Source: Anastrepha obliqua | Lineage: Eukaryota; Arthropoda; Insecta; Diptera; Tephritidae | Length of the DNA: 64,000 nucleotides | Assembly (NCBI RefSeq): GCF_027943255.1 | Contig: NC_072893.1 | Span: forward strand, 82,653,784-82,717,783 | Direction: 5' to 3' | Shown here: positions 1-11,760 of the stretch, one piece after another | Layout of the letters: every line of letters starts with the position of its first letter | How positions within the stretch are numbered: the first letter of the stretch is position 1 | The notes under the pieces: model-generated | Told to the model about the DNA's origin: nothing | What the model saw: the letters and a program-made list of their open reading frames with translations, nothing else | Database searches by the model: none | Program-made: the position numbers and the translations under genes

Positions 1-1805
1 AAGAAAGGCGCAAAATCAAAACTAAGCGAATTTTTTAGCGAAAATTGTAAAGAATAACGCAGAAGGAATTCAACAGCAACATTTTTATATATGTGTATTG
101 GTGTGCAGCAAAAAAAAATTAAATAAAAGACAAACAAAGCTTACGTGACTTACAAAATTGTGTACATTTACCAAGCGACGCGGGAGGTAAGCGAGAATCG
201 GTGGCGCTGTTAAGGATGGTGTGGTAGGGTTCAGTTATATCTTGAGAATTGCGCACAAATTGTAAATCGAGTAAATTCAGTGTATACTTGTAGTGCATAA
301 AAATAAATAACAGATAGAAAGCGTGCGAAGGTCGACAGGGCGTATGAGCAATATAAGCGAGTACATTAGCAAAAGGTGCTAAGCGCGCTAGGGAAGTGTG
401 TAAGGAGTGTTAACGAAAAGATTTTCGCCAACAGTACTTTTCGCCTGTGAAAAAATCGGCACTTGAGAGATGCTAAATCTTAGTCGTAATAAGACTGCAT
501 TTTTAAGTTTCCTTCAGCGAACTAGGATTTTTGTAGGAAGCCTGTAAAGTTTCAGACCGCACAAAGCACTCGATTAATATAATTATTATAATTATATTGT
601 TATAACAAGTCCTAATAAAAATTTGAACACTTGGATCAAAGAGAGACTTTGAAGCCCTTTAAAAAATTGTGAAGTACTGCTGAAAAGCTGTAGCAACTTA
701 GAATACAAATTTACTACAATTGAGCTTTAGCCTAGTGCATATGTACGTAGATTTCCTAATGCTCGCAAAACAAATAATTTTATCAGTTGGTGTTCATACC
801 CTGCATTTTGCGTTCCACTGCAGTTGCTCACCGTCCGTCACTGAGCCACCGCTGCCGTTTACCCCATACGCCCAGGTTTTAATACATACGAGAAAGAAAT
901 TTTGGCATGAAACTCAAAACTTTAGGCATATAAATTATAAGGAAAAACAAAAAAAAAAGAATTTAAAAATCTACAAAAAATTTAAAGCAAAATTCGAAAT
1001 TTAACCGTAATTGCATTAGAAAAAAATAAAAAAAGTTAAAATTACATAAATACGCGTATATTTGTACATTAAATGTGTGTGTAAAATTGATGTAAATTTG
1101 TGTTTCGGCTAGTGCAAAAAACACAACAAGAACAACAAAGAACAACAACAACAAATACAATGCTTCCTCTACAGAAGTGTGGCATGTTTTTTGCAAAGCA
1201 ACCACGAAAACACAAATCAACAACAAAATTTAAGCAAAAATCAAAACAAAAAATATACGAAAACAACAACAAATGAGCACGTCGATATTCCTTATTAAAA
1301 ACAAACAAACAACAATTGTATGTATGTAATGTGTGAATAAAGCGACGAAGCACTTTCCACACAGGCCAATAAAAGCTGAGGATAATTTTCGGATTTTTTG
1401 TTGGTATGCGGTGCGGAAAATGCGGAAACGCTGCTTAGTTAAGTTTTTTCTGGATGCTTTTCTTTTGCTTTAAATGTATTTTGCTTTTTTCTGAATTAAT
1501 TTCTATGCATGAAAAAAGAGTAAATAAGAATTAGAAAAAAAAATTGTAAAGTAATTGGAATGTTTCGGCTAAATAAGACAAAATTATATGAGAAAATAAA
1601 TTAGGAAATGTTTAAATGAAATTAAAAACAAAAACAAAAAAACTGAAGATGCAATTAGTGAGCTAAAATTAAAAACAAAAAATATATTAATGCTAGAATA
1701 ATTAAAATTTGCCAAATTATTGCACTAAGCTGCAGCAAATAACAACACCCCATTCGCTTCCAGTTAAACAACACACTGAGGCAAGTAGTTGACTGGATAT
1801 TGGAA
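1..1805 (+). other. Non-coding A+T-rich DNA, possible 5' UTR exon with splice donor
   Basis: No convincing protein is encoded. The stretch is rich in CAA and A runs (for example 1125-1165 and 1200-1320), as long dipteran 5' untranslated exons often are. A good match to a splice donor (GTAAGT) lies at 1806-1811 after GAA. A TCAGTT initiator-like hexamer occurs at 231-236, but I see no supporting TATA or downstream element that makes it decisive. Short open frames at 963-1362 on the minus strand are phenylalanine/leucine-rich products of the A-rich plus strand and look like chance. The host-exon reading is speculation that only transcript data could settle. Confidence 0.2.
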
Positions 1806-3589
1806 GTAAGTACTTTCTAACTGAGAAATGCATCTTTCGAAATTCGAATGTTCATTAAAAAAAAGAAGTAGTATGTTCATCACTTTTAAATACTTTTTTT
1901 AGTTAAAAATAGTATCTAAAAACGTTGCCACAATAAGCAAACGCTCTACATAATTCCAAAATCTAAAATATATTTTCGCCTGCATTTCTGTACTCAAACC
2001 TATCCAACCAACTGCTTGCCTGAAATAACTTGCCTCCAAATGAATTGCACAACCAATCACAAATATAGTAAAGCACAAAAATCTAATGCACCACCAAAAC
2101 CCAGTCAATTCATCAAGCCCTTACCTCTACGCAGAGGATTTACATACATAGAAGCAGATGAGCAAGAAAGCAAGCAACAAAAGTTGATTGAAGTAGAATT
2201 GGGCTTTGAAGCAAAATTTCTGTGTGTTACTTACTGCAAAGTTTAAAAAGTATTGAAGGACTAACATTGTTATGAGGCTTTCATCCAAATGTTGCATTCA
2301 TTTACACAATTTCGTATGCATATAAAACCATTTTTTTTTTCTTCAAATACTGTGGCACATCAATTCGATGATACATGCAGCACTCTTGAAAATCATTTGT
2401 TCACTCAGCGATTTTTGCATATACATATACGCATACATGCATACATGCAAACATACATACATGCATTCACCTTTGCTTTTTTACTAATATATTGCTTCAT
2501 GTTCGTACAATTACATAGATAGTATTTATAGCATTTACATGCAATCATATATATGTATATGTATTTATAGTTACTCATACAGATTCTCCATTCAGCTCAT
2601 ATAATTATTCACTCACTCATCACCACTCATTCAAGCGTTGCATGATTAAATGTGTATTCGTATGTCTATTTACGCTTTAACGGCATTTAAACGCTCTTTC
2701 AGTGAATCTGCATTCATGCTAACATACATCCATGCACACATATGTGCATACATACATATGCACCTACTTGTATATAATAAAATCAATGCCTATAATGCTT
2801 TCATTCACTCACTCATTCATTCATAGACTCATTGAAACATTCAATCATTTATTCAGCAATTCACATATTCTTATTCTCATTCTCCTTCTCATTGACATTT
2901 AATAACTCATTTAGCCGCATTCGCATTAAATTTGTCATTGCGAACAATAATCAGCTCATTCATTCAAGCAATTCATCTCGGATAGTTAAATAGATAGCAT
3001 TAACAGTACGAAATGAAAAAGTGCATGAAACTATTACCACTACATACATACTCATAAATATTGAACCATGTAGTAAACATGAGATGATATTCAAGATTCG
3101 TATATTAGATATGCATAAATTTGATTAAAACATAGCAGTAGCGACAAACATACAAATACATATACACGTACGTATAGCTAATTAGTACGTAGGATATTAG
3201 TACATAAAATACATACATACGCATGTGTACAATCATGTGTATTATAAATACATATGTATAAATCATATAATATTATATAATATTTCAAGGTTATTGAGCA
3301 GCAGTGGTGAGAGCATAGCTACAGGCAAACGAAACTAAAGACACTCATACACTCATACATACAAACTATCTTACAAATATGCAATAGAAAATGTGTTAAA
3401 ATTTAGCAAATGGTCAGTGTGCCTGGGCAGATAAACACGAGTTGTATGTATATTAGGAAATCGAGAAATTTGAAGCAAAATGGATATTCATATTAAAATA
3501 TTTCCCCGGACCTTGTAATTTTATGCAAACAGCGAAATAGTTTGTCCGATATCTGATGATTAATTTTTGGAAGCGTGTTAACTATTATA
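1806..3589. other. A+T-rich non-coding DNA with CATA-type simple repeats
   Basis: No gene is recognisable. The interval carries interrupted tetranucleotide runs based on CATA/CATG (about 2415-2465, 2720-2760, 3150-3250) and a loose CATTCA/ACTCATTC series at 2580-2850. The small open frame at 2016-2246 has no recognisable domain and no start context that supports translation. Confidence 0.5.
2415..2465. repeat. Imperfect (CATA/CATG)n microsatellite
   Basis: Repeated ATACATGC and ATACATAC units run for about 50 bp. Similar shorter stretches occur at 2720-2760 and 9420-9460. This is ordinary dipteran simple sequence. Confidence 0.7.
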
Positions 3590-3955
3590 TCATTAGGGAC
3601 GTGTATTTAAAGTCCCAAAAAAACAGAAAATTCTGACTTTTGAATTCTTACGAAGCGGATGAATTGGAGGCAGTAAAATCAATTTTTATAGGGATGTATT
3701 TTTTAAAATCCCTTAGTTCGGAATTTTCAGTTTCTTAACAAGCGTATGAAATGGAGGCAGGGAAATCTATTTTTATAGGGATGTATTTTTTAAGGTCCCG
3801 AAAATTGGGAACTTCTACGAAACGTATGAAATGAAACCAGAATAATCTTTTCCATAGAGATGTATTTTTTAAATCCAGGAAAATACTGAAAATTCGGGAT
3901 TTGTAACTTCTTACGAAACTATGAATAGGATGCAGAAGAATTCCTTTTTTATAGC
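3590..3955 (+). repeat. Degenerate tandem repeat, unit about 80-95 bp, about 4 copies
   Basis: The phrase AGGGATGTATTTTTTAA or a close relative recurs near 3594, 3688, 3777 and 3858, each followed by a variable block and then a segment of the form CGTATGAAATGGAGGCAG with changes. Spacings of roughly 95, 87 and 80 bp and clear divergence between copies indicate an old tandem duplication rather than a young satellite. Open frames here (minus, 3735-3989) simply read through the repeats. A faint echo of the CGGGATTTCGG part of the unit is visible near 17690-17790. Confidence 0.65.
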
Positions 3956-4068
3956 AAAAACACAGCACTAACTCTAACTTCTTTAGCAACTACGGTTATG
4001 TACGAACATTTTTGTTTTCTTTTTAATATAAAAGGCAATACGTGCAAGCTATGAAATGTAGTTTTTAT

Positions 4069-4306
4069 GGCAGCCGCCGTAGCCGAATGGGTTGGTGCCA
4101 TTTCCATTTACCATCCAGAATTCGGAGCACGTTGGTTCGAATCTCGGTGAAACACTAAAATTAAGAAAACGTTTTTTCTAATATCAGCCGTCCCTCGGCA
4201 GGCAATGGCTAACTTTTGATTGTATTTCTGCCATGAAAAAGCTTCTCATAAGAAATATCTGCCGTTCGGAATCGGCTTGAAACTGTAGGCCCCTCGGCCA
4301 AACACT
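4069..4306 (+). mobile_element. tRNA-headed SINE, copy 1 (internally deleted)
   Basis: The 5' head carries an RNA polymerase III A-box-like TAGCCGAATGGGTTGG (4080-4095) and a B box GGTTCGAATCTC (4133-4144), as in a tRNA. It is followed by a body shared with at least eight other segments in this window: blocks reading CCTCGGCAGGCAATGGC, TTTCTGCCATGAAAAAGC, ATCTGCCGTTCGGA and TCGGCCAAACAC. Relative to copy 2 this copy lacks the block between the GTAGG motif and the TCGGCC motif. It encodes no protein and would depend on a LINE for movement. Recognition as a SINE rests on the Pol III boxes plus the dispersed copies; I do not assign a published family name. Confidence 0.85.
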
Positions 4307-6559
4307 CAAAATTGACTTCAACTTTTTTAACAACGTTTTTGTTTTCTATTTAATTTAAAAGCCAAAATAAAATAATTATAGAATGAGTTCCAGTCCAGTA
4401 TGTGTACAAGAGTTCTTTGAAAACCCGGTATAGTTCAGGCAGCGCCTCATAACCTTCATAGCTGTCAGGGTGTTTACAAACTCTGCGTGGTTGTAGTGAA
4501 GATAGCTCTTGATGATACCATTGAAGAAGTTTGAAGAAGAACTCTATTGGGGTACTCACAAAAAGATCATAAGTGTCGTATTGTTCTATGTCTTAAACTT
4601 TAAACCACAAATACTATATTTAGGGGATTCGCACGATACTGCACAAGTCATATTATGAATTTTCGTATAGTTAAAAAAAAAGTTGATGGTAATTTCGAGT
4701 ACTCTAAACATTTGTTTAGGCTTTAAAAACATTAAGTTCTAGAGCACTAGGACACCGATGACGCCTTGATGCACATACCTGCTGATGCACGTACCTGCAA
4801 GGGCTGACATGAATAAGGGTATTCAGTGTATAGGGCACGTTGCACAGTATAAAATCTGTAGAATTTATTCTGTAGAATGCAAGGCTGTTTTAAGCAAATT
4901 AAATTCGCATTATTATTGGATACTCCAATTAAAATTAAAATGTCTGCCATTTGAAAAAGCAGAGCGTTGTTAGTCAAGGTTGATGTGAGTTTTTGATACA
5001 AACTAACTAAGGGATCCTAAGACGGACAACGCATTCTATTGGCCGCTTTCGTTAAAGCCATTCGATGTCAAGAGAAAAGAGAATTTAGTTAACTCTATTT
5101 TAATATTTACTTCAATATCATCTGTTTATATCACCGAAGCCAACTGACCATTTGCATATTTTCTATCACAAATCGAGTTCAACTTACGCAACAGTAAATA
5201 CAAAGTGAAAAATTTCAACTACTACAGCAATAGGCATAGAAAACCAACACAAGTACATACTAAATGCTAACTACAATAATCTTAAAGATATTCGTAGTTA
5301 ATTACTAATTACAATTTAAGTTAAAGAGAATTATACTTATACATATAAATACCTAAAATATAAATTAATAAAAAAATAATTTTATTCAAATGCAAGGATT
5401 TTGGTTTAGAAGGCTAAAGTAAGTAGATATAATCCTTAAAAAAAGACTGTAAATATTAATTTTATATCTCTACCCATAAATAACTAAGACACTAACTAAG
5501 AATAAACAAATAAATAAATACCTTTAATTATAAATAACTGAGAAATATAAACATGGGCGTTAAATTCAGCTTAAAATTGTTTGTTTTAGCAAGTATGAAT
5601 ATTGAAGTATGCGTATGAATTCGATGAAAATTTAATACAGCTGGCAACCACACACACACGCACAAAACATCACTTGCAGTTAACCAGCAAACATTTTGGC
5701 TTGATAATTATTTGAGAATTGTTTCATATCAATGCACTTTCTCAAATGTCAAGCGTTTGAAAACAATTTGATGAGGAATTCAGAATGAAAATTTGCTCTA
5801 CGTTTGATCGATGAAGTTCAATATTTATGCATCAAATTTGTTTGGGTCGAATGCGTATTTCATATTTAGTCAGTCTTCTACGTTTTCATATTACTTTAAT
5901 TTATGAAAACCCTTCAACAACTGTTTGACATTTATGTGCCGCCTAGAAAAATAACAACAACTTGATCAAATCAAGCTGCAGTACATTTTACCTTGGTTTG
6001 TATTTTACTAAAAAATTCTAGAGACTCATAAATATTATATAGATGAACACAATTTTTTTATTGCAAATTTTAATTGGTTGCAAATGAGCATCTCTATCTC
6101 AAGAAATATAAGTATTTCGGGAATTGTTGTACATTTTTCCAAATTTAATAATGTTGAAATTTATTCAATGTTGAAAATTTCGGTGTATAGTTTTTTAAAG
6201 TGAAATATTTGGGCTCTTTTACATTTTCACATTTTTGTTTTGATTTTTTATTATAAAGTATTCCATTTGAAAAACACAAAATTTTTTAATTCTTCAAAAA
6301 CACCCCCTTCAGTACAAATACAGCTCTAGAGAAGCGCTATCATACGTGTTCGTACATTACGTTCGTTTGCAAAACGATTGAAGCGCCCTACGTACTTTAG
6401 TAAGCAGATACAGGGTACTTTTCACTTGTTCGCTATATGTATTTGAATATAACTTGGAGATAGATGAGTATAGCCTCAGCTACTAACAAAAAGAGTCGGA
6501 AAAAGTCTGAGTGGAGTGTTTTCCAAAAAATTTGTTCTTCAACATTTTGTCAAAAAATG
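4307..6559. other. Non-coding A+T-rich interval
   Basis: No gene, transposase motif or RNA gene is recognisable. Short open frames at 4350-4559 and 4747-5001 have no identifiable domain. A short CA run sits at 5650-5665. Confidence 0.5.
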
Positions 6560-6880
6560 TATATATGTATAATTGGCGCGTACACCCTTTTTTGGTGTTT
6601 GGCCGAGCTCCTCCTCCTATTTGTGGTGTGCGTCTTGATGTTGTTCCACAAATGGAGGGACCTACAGTTTCAAACTGACTCCGAACGGCAGATATTTTTT
6701 ATGAGGAGCTTTTCCATGCCAGAAATACACTCGTAGGTTTGCCATTGCCTGCCGAGGGGCGACTGCTATTAGAAAAATGTTTTTCCTAATTTTGGTGTTT
6801 CACCGAGATTCGAACCTACGTTCTCTCTGTGAATTCCGAATGGTAATCAAGGACCAACCCATTCGGCTACGGCGGCCGCC
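6560..6880 (-). mobile_element. tRNA-headed SINE, copy 2 (most complete in the window)
   Basis: Read on the minus strand, this copy begins at 6880 with GGCGGCCGCCGTAGCCGAAT, has the B box GGTTCGAATCTCGGTG, the shared CCTCGGCAGGCAATGGC and CGTTCGGAGTCAGTTTG-like blocks, and ends in GCGCCAATTATACATATAT near 6560. At about 320 bp it is the longest copy and serves as the reference for the partial ones. The plus-strand open frame at 6464-6736 is a shadow of the SINE body. The tail ends in a TA-rich run rather than poly(A). Confidence 0.88.
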
Positions 6881-7182
6881 AAAACTCTAAAAATAGTCGA
6901 AGATATTTCACATTAAAAGAATTTAGAACAAAATGTTCAGCATTATTAAATTATTACTTTTTTTAATTTTTCTGTTCAGTTATTATTTTATTTTATTTTT
7001 TTTTTCCCCCAGCTAACAAATAAACCAATTTTCAGAAAAATTTACGATAATGTCTAAAATAATTGCATCACTTAAAATGAAATCGCACAAGTTGTAAGTA
7101 TCAAGGGATTGAGTAACAAGTTACTAATAATAAAATAATATAAGCAAATACGGGTAGTTAACATTTTTGGTGCTTTATTTCA
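6881..7182. other. Non-coding A+T-rich interval
   Basis: Nothing recognisable. A polypyrimidine run followed by CCCCCAG at about 6985-7012 could act as a splice acceptor, but there is no exon evidence next to it. Confidence 0.4.
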
Positions 7183-7312
7183 ATTAGCGGCAGGCTAATC
7201 ACCTACCCTGTCAGAAAACAAATGGATTAACGAAACCAACGCATGACTGAGTCTTGTCGAGGCCCTATGCTCCCAGGTGGAGTGAACAAGAAAAAAAAAC
7301 AAACCAAATTTC
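7183..7312 (+). mobile_element. Putative 3' tail of a non-LTR retrotransposon or SINE
   Basis: An unusually G+C-rich island in A+T-rich DNA contains GCGGCAGGCTAATCACC, then CGAGGCCCTATGCTCCC and GGAGTGAACAAG, and runs straight into an A9 tract. A short G+C-rich block ending in poly(A) is typical of the 3' end of a LINE (RTE/Jockey type) or SINE insertion. No coding sequence remains. The family is not certain. Confidence 0.35.
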
Positions 7313-10300
7313 AAATGAAGTAATTTTAAATTTCCAACACAACTTCAAATTCATAAATAGCGATCCCAAAAAAAAACGCTTTTGCAACGAGTTTGAAGTA
7401 AGTTCTTTTATCAGCTAATGAAATGTGTAAACAAAAAAATATAAAATTTTAGTTATATTACTTAGAGAAGATTTTAGCATAGCTTGCAATAAATGAATAT
7501 TTCGTTTTTATATTTGAAATTCATATAAATAACTCCTTTACTGATAACAATGTGATAACACTGTGACGAAAATGAAATTAGGAGCACATCCGGCGCGTTT
7601 TCATAAAGCTTATTCTGCACAAAATTTTTCAACCGCTAGTAAACAAATTTAAAAACAAATCACTTTTTGAGCTCTTTCAAGCTTGCAAAATATTAATCCA
7701 GAACTCAATGAGCTATAACACTGCATGCTCGATATCTTTCTAAAAATTCTGCTTAGCAAATTTAAAATTTTTAAAAACAATTTTTGACTTTTTCTTTTTA
7801 AATTTGCACAAATTTTAAAATTTAAATTTGATAAACAATTTATTAAAATTCTTAAAAAAAAACTTGTCAATAAATGCTTATTCTGTAGTTTTCAAACGCA
7901 CTGTATATGAAATTTGAAAGCATATTTTAAGGCTTTTAGGGATTTTAGAACCAGTTTTCGGGCATATAATAAATATTTAATGGCATATTTCAAGGGTTTA
8001 AAATACATTTTTTAGTATATTTTGGTTTGTCCTGTTAATGCGGAATGTCGGAAACTCCAAGCCACCAATTTACGATAAAAAAAAAATATTGCCGCTAATT
8101 ACAACACATTTTTTGATTTTTTTTTTTAACTGAAGCCTCGGATTTGAGTTCAGTAAATGTTTACATTTTTCTCTAACATATTTGTGGAGACTTAAAATTG
8201 CTAATTATTTATTTACTTACTTTAGAATCCATTATTGCTGGAAACAGCTTTTTGCGTCTGATTTGCACACTTTTTGTTATTGTAGTTGTATTTATTAACA
8301 ATTTTTTCAATAAAATTATATAATTAAAGAGGAGAACTACTTTAAAAAAATTTATTAATAATTGTCTAAAAAATTTTCATTCTAAACAATGATAACAAAT
8401 TAAACTTTCATCACTCTATTATAGAAAGAAGATGATTAGTTCGAGTTTAGTTTTATTGTGTATTGGAATTAGTGAATATTGTTTTAAAACTATGTGGACA
8501 ATAAATGGGTTTAGACGCCGTTTTCACAACGTATCTCTTCCACTACAGCTCATTTTACTATGTCGATAAACACATTTTACTCTTCTCAAAAGTTTGTTAA
8601 ACATGCCGGTTGCTGAACCCTTAAAAATGTATAGTTGGGTGTAAAGTAAAGTGAAATTACTTCCACTTGGCGTTATAAATAAAAAGTAACTGATTTTATT
8701 ACTATCACAACGGACCTGTAAGGTCTACTAAGTGGTTGGTCGTACGGACCGACTACCACCATAACTGATTTTACTGCGGCTAAAAAAATATTCAGTTGGT
8801 CTTGAAAATAGTTGCACAAATTAATGGATTCTTACGCCACTCTTTCGTTACCAGAAAATGTTTAACAGTCAGTTTTAAGATTTAAAGTCATCATAATGTC
8901 AGGAACTGTTTATCGGCTAGTTAATAAAGCTCACTTAGTGGTGAGTTGCGAAAATTGCACTAAGTGCGCTTTTTCACTGCTATATAGTAAAAATATAAAA
9001 TTCAATCCCCATTTTCGTTTTGACACTCAATGGAAAAAAACTCATGTGGTGTAAAATTGAGAAATTCAAATTCGACCAAACGCTTGAAACTGTGTTTGCT
9101 GGTATGCCGCATAGAGTTATTGTCGCTGGTGCGCTAAAATGCCATTAAAATCTAATCAGTCATTCGAGCGACATTACTTGTGTTGATTGTGTGGTGTGTG
9201 GCGACCGCTTTTAGTGGCATTATAAGTGATGCACATTTTTGATGCAGATTAAGAGTAGTTGCAAGAGCATAAAATTCGCAAAATGTTTGTAGCTAAACTA
9301 TTTCATAAAAGCATACTTAAATATAAATATCGTAAATATTAGTTAATAATAAATTAAGCAGTTGAAATGTAGGCTTTAGGCTGGGCAACAACAACAAAGT
9401 GTATACACATAATTAATAACTATTCATGCATACATATACATATACATACATACATGTTAATACATTTGTAAGTGCAAAACACATCTGTACTCGTACACCC
9501 ATGCTTGCATACCACGTATATGCGACGTGTAGATGTTCATGTGTATGTACATACATGAAATTGAAGTAAGAAGGTAAACAAATTAATAAACATGAAAGCG
9601 TAAAATAAATCAAACAATCAAAAGTTTAAACAGAAATTATTGTATGTAAGCTGTTTTGTTTTCAGCTAATCGGCAAATAATCAGAAAATTGCATTTTAAA
9701 TTTAGTTTGCATAGTAAGCGCGATACATATATACATATATAGTATACAAACAGAGGAGATGCGACTATGCAAGTGAATTTTGAAGAGAGAACACCACTAT
9801 AGCATTAATAAATATTTAATAAATGCAAGTATTAGCCAGTGAAGCGAAATGCGTTGATTTGTTAATCACAAATTCTGTCTTAAGGCAAGTGTGTGTATGT
9901 GTGCGTTTGTGAAAGTGCAAGCACTGAAAAACTCATTACTAACTAATTACTACCTTTTAACGCTCCTTTTTGGACTTTATTGGGGAGCTGTAGAAACACA
10001 AGAATTCTCTATTCAACTCCATAAATCAATTTTAAGTTTGGCCGATTGTTAAAATTAAAAAAGAAACACAAGTTTAGAGCTTTAAATTTTAACAGCCTGA
10101 TAATTTTTTTCGAATTTTAGAAAAAAACGCTGTCGACAAACAGCTAACACAGGGTTAAGTTTAGAGACGTCCAAGCCTAAATTAGAGCTGCAGAGCTACA
10201 AAATTTAAAAATTTGAAAAATTAAAAAAAAATTTTAAAAGTTAAACTTTAAAAGTTAAAATTTTTATAGGAGTGAAAATCCATCGGATTAAGTTTTCTAG

Positions 10301-10474
10301 TTTAAGTTTGAAATTGTTTTTTGTTAAATTGAATCAATGTCTACAGAGTTAAACGCACAATCTAACTGAGATCACAATTTATAATTGGGATTTGATCACA
10401 ACTGATATAATGGCGAAATCGATATTGCGCGTTCGGTAGGTCATGCGTTCGACAGATGAGAAGAAACGTATATA
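7313..10474. other. Non-coding interval
   Basis: No gene is recognised over 3 kb. It holds a small hairpin island at 8711-8760 (listed separately) and a CATA microsatellite at 9420-9460. The minus-strand frames at 7649-7870 and 9413-9613 are low-complexity or repeat-derived. Confidence 0.45.
8711..8760. other. G+C-rich hairpin island, possible retroelement tail
   Basis: The segment 8733-8758 folds on itself: TGGTTGGTC pairs with GACCGACTACCA around the loop GTACG. It stands out from the surrounding A+T-rich sequence. It may be a scrap of a retrotransposon 3' untranslated region, but nothing around it confirms that. Confidence 0.25.
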
Positions 10475-11050
10475 GAGGGTTGCCCATATTCGACTGACCC
10501 GACGGATTCCGATGACTCTTTGCGTCCATTCCAATCGACGAGGCTTGTCCGCAGGCAACACTCTTTGCGTCAATTGAATCTTACACGGGAATAAATGCAT
10601 ATCAATGCGGATAATTCGTTGTAAAGTGGTCCGAGCAATGCCCAACTGCTGAGAACGGCGAGTTTGGGATGTCCTTGGCGTCGTCTCAACACTGGCCCGT
10701 ACAAGAGCAATATTCTCATCCGATCGCCTTGGTCGGTTTTGATTTGGCCTCTTTGGATTAGAAAGAGCATCACCAGTCGAAAACCTTTCGTACGAATGTT
10801 TAATGGTGTTCTTAGAGGGCGCACTTTTCACATTATTTAATTTTTTATACGCACGTTGAGTTTTCCCAATTGACTTCTTTTGTTGAATGTAAATTTCAAC
10901 AATTTGGGAGCGCTCGCGTGGCGTGTACTGTTTCATGGTAAAAATCTGCTTGGACTCACGCTTCCAACGCGGTATGTCATTAAGCGATTTGACGTCTCTG
11001 TCAAAAGATACAGGTTTGCCAGATGGGTCCGTCGAATATTGGCAACCCTG
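10475..11050 (-). mobile_element. Internally deleted mariner-like transposon with TIRs (MITE-like)
   Basis: Terminal inverted repeats are visible: the left end reads GAGGGTTGCCCATATTCG from 10475 and the right end, read inward, CAGGGTTGCCAATATTCG from 11050. TA dinucleotides lie just outside at 10473-10474 and 11051-11052, the usual mariner target. Minus-strand coding starts at 10936 with MKQYTPRERSQIVEIY, a helix-turn-helix DNA-binding region of the type heading DD41D-class transposases, continues through TSQTRRSQQLGIARTTLQRI (second helix-turn-helix) and FPCKIQLTQRVLPADKPRRL, then jumps directly into the left TIR. The catalytic domain is therefore deleted, leaving a 576-bp derivative. Residues encoded beyond 10475 toward 10379 are flanking DNA. 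Confidence 0.82.
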
Positions 11051-11411
11051 TACATTATTGCGACAACAATAACATTTTTACCATTTTTGACTACTTTTTC
11101 AATTTTATAGTTATTATTGTTTTTGTAATGCTAGAACTCATTGCCTAACAAAAGCTATGTAAATCAAAGCTTAAAACTGCATGCAAAAATTTGAAAAAAT
11201 GCGGAACATATTTCATTCAAATTTCAATGTTTTTAATCAACACAAAACTTAAACTATGCATTTTTATGGCCAATTAAATTCTAGTGCAATAAAGTGCAAG
11301 TTTGAAGTTGCTAAAAAATTCCGTTGATTTTTGATAATTTGTGGACTATGAACGGTGACTAATTTGCGACTATGTTAGCCGCGTTATGCTGCTGATGAAG
11401 TTCATCAGATT
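11051..11411. other. Non-coding interval
   Basis: A+T-rich; nothing recognised. Confidence 0.4.
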
Positions 11412-11760
11412 TTAAATATCAAGACCTGCTATGTCAGCAGGCGCAGAAAAGAAGTGAAAACAAAGATACTTAATTTTTAGTCCCGTGAGAGCGAGGCAGC
11501 TAAGAAGCAGGTCCTGAGATGACTCCACCTCATCCTCCATACAGCTGACGCAAGAAGTAATTCCGAGTCTCACGGCATCTATAGCCCGCGGATAGTGTCT
11601 CGTGAAGATGCCCATAAAATTTGAGAGCTGAGATTTTGTCATCCTCAGAACATCCATCGCACGTCTCCGATCCAAACGTGGCCACAAGGACTTCGCGACC
11701 TTGCACGTTCGTGTACTTGCCCAGCGCTCGCTGAGTTGGTGCAAAGCACATACTTCCAGA
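11412..11760 (-). pseudogene. Fragment of non-LTR retrotransposon ORF2, post-RNase-H region
   Basis: Read on the minus strand, the peptide ERWASTRTCKVAKSLWPRLD, then a block ending in IFTRHYPRAIDAVRLGI, then CVSCMEDEVESSQDLLLSC aligns by eye with the cysteine-containing segment that follows the RNase H domain in I/R1/Jockey-group elements. The same segment is better preserved at 46447-46810. The pattern is W..(x)n..K...LW...(x)n..G........C..C...E......L..C. Two overlapping frames (11412-11744 and 11530-11823) carry pieces of it, so at least one frameshift is present. Both ends are truncated and no poly(A) or target duplication is visible. Confidence 0.6.

Noticed and set aside
963..1362. Minus-strand frames of 87 and 97 codons
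   Set aside because: F/L/V/C-rich products of an A-rich plus strand, with no domain and no conserved start.
2016..2246. Small plus-strand host gene of 76 codons
   Set aside because: No domain, signal or conserved context; within A+T-rich non-coding DNA.
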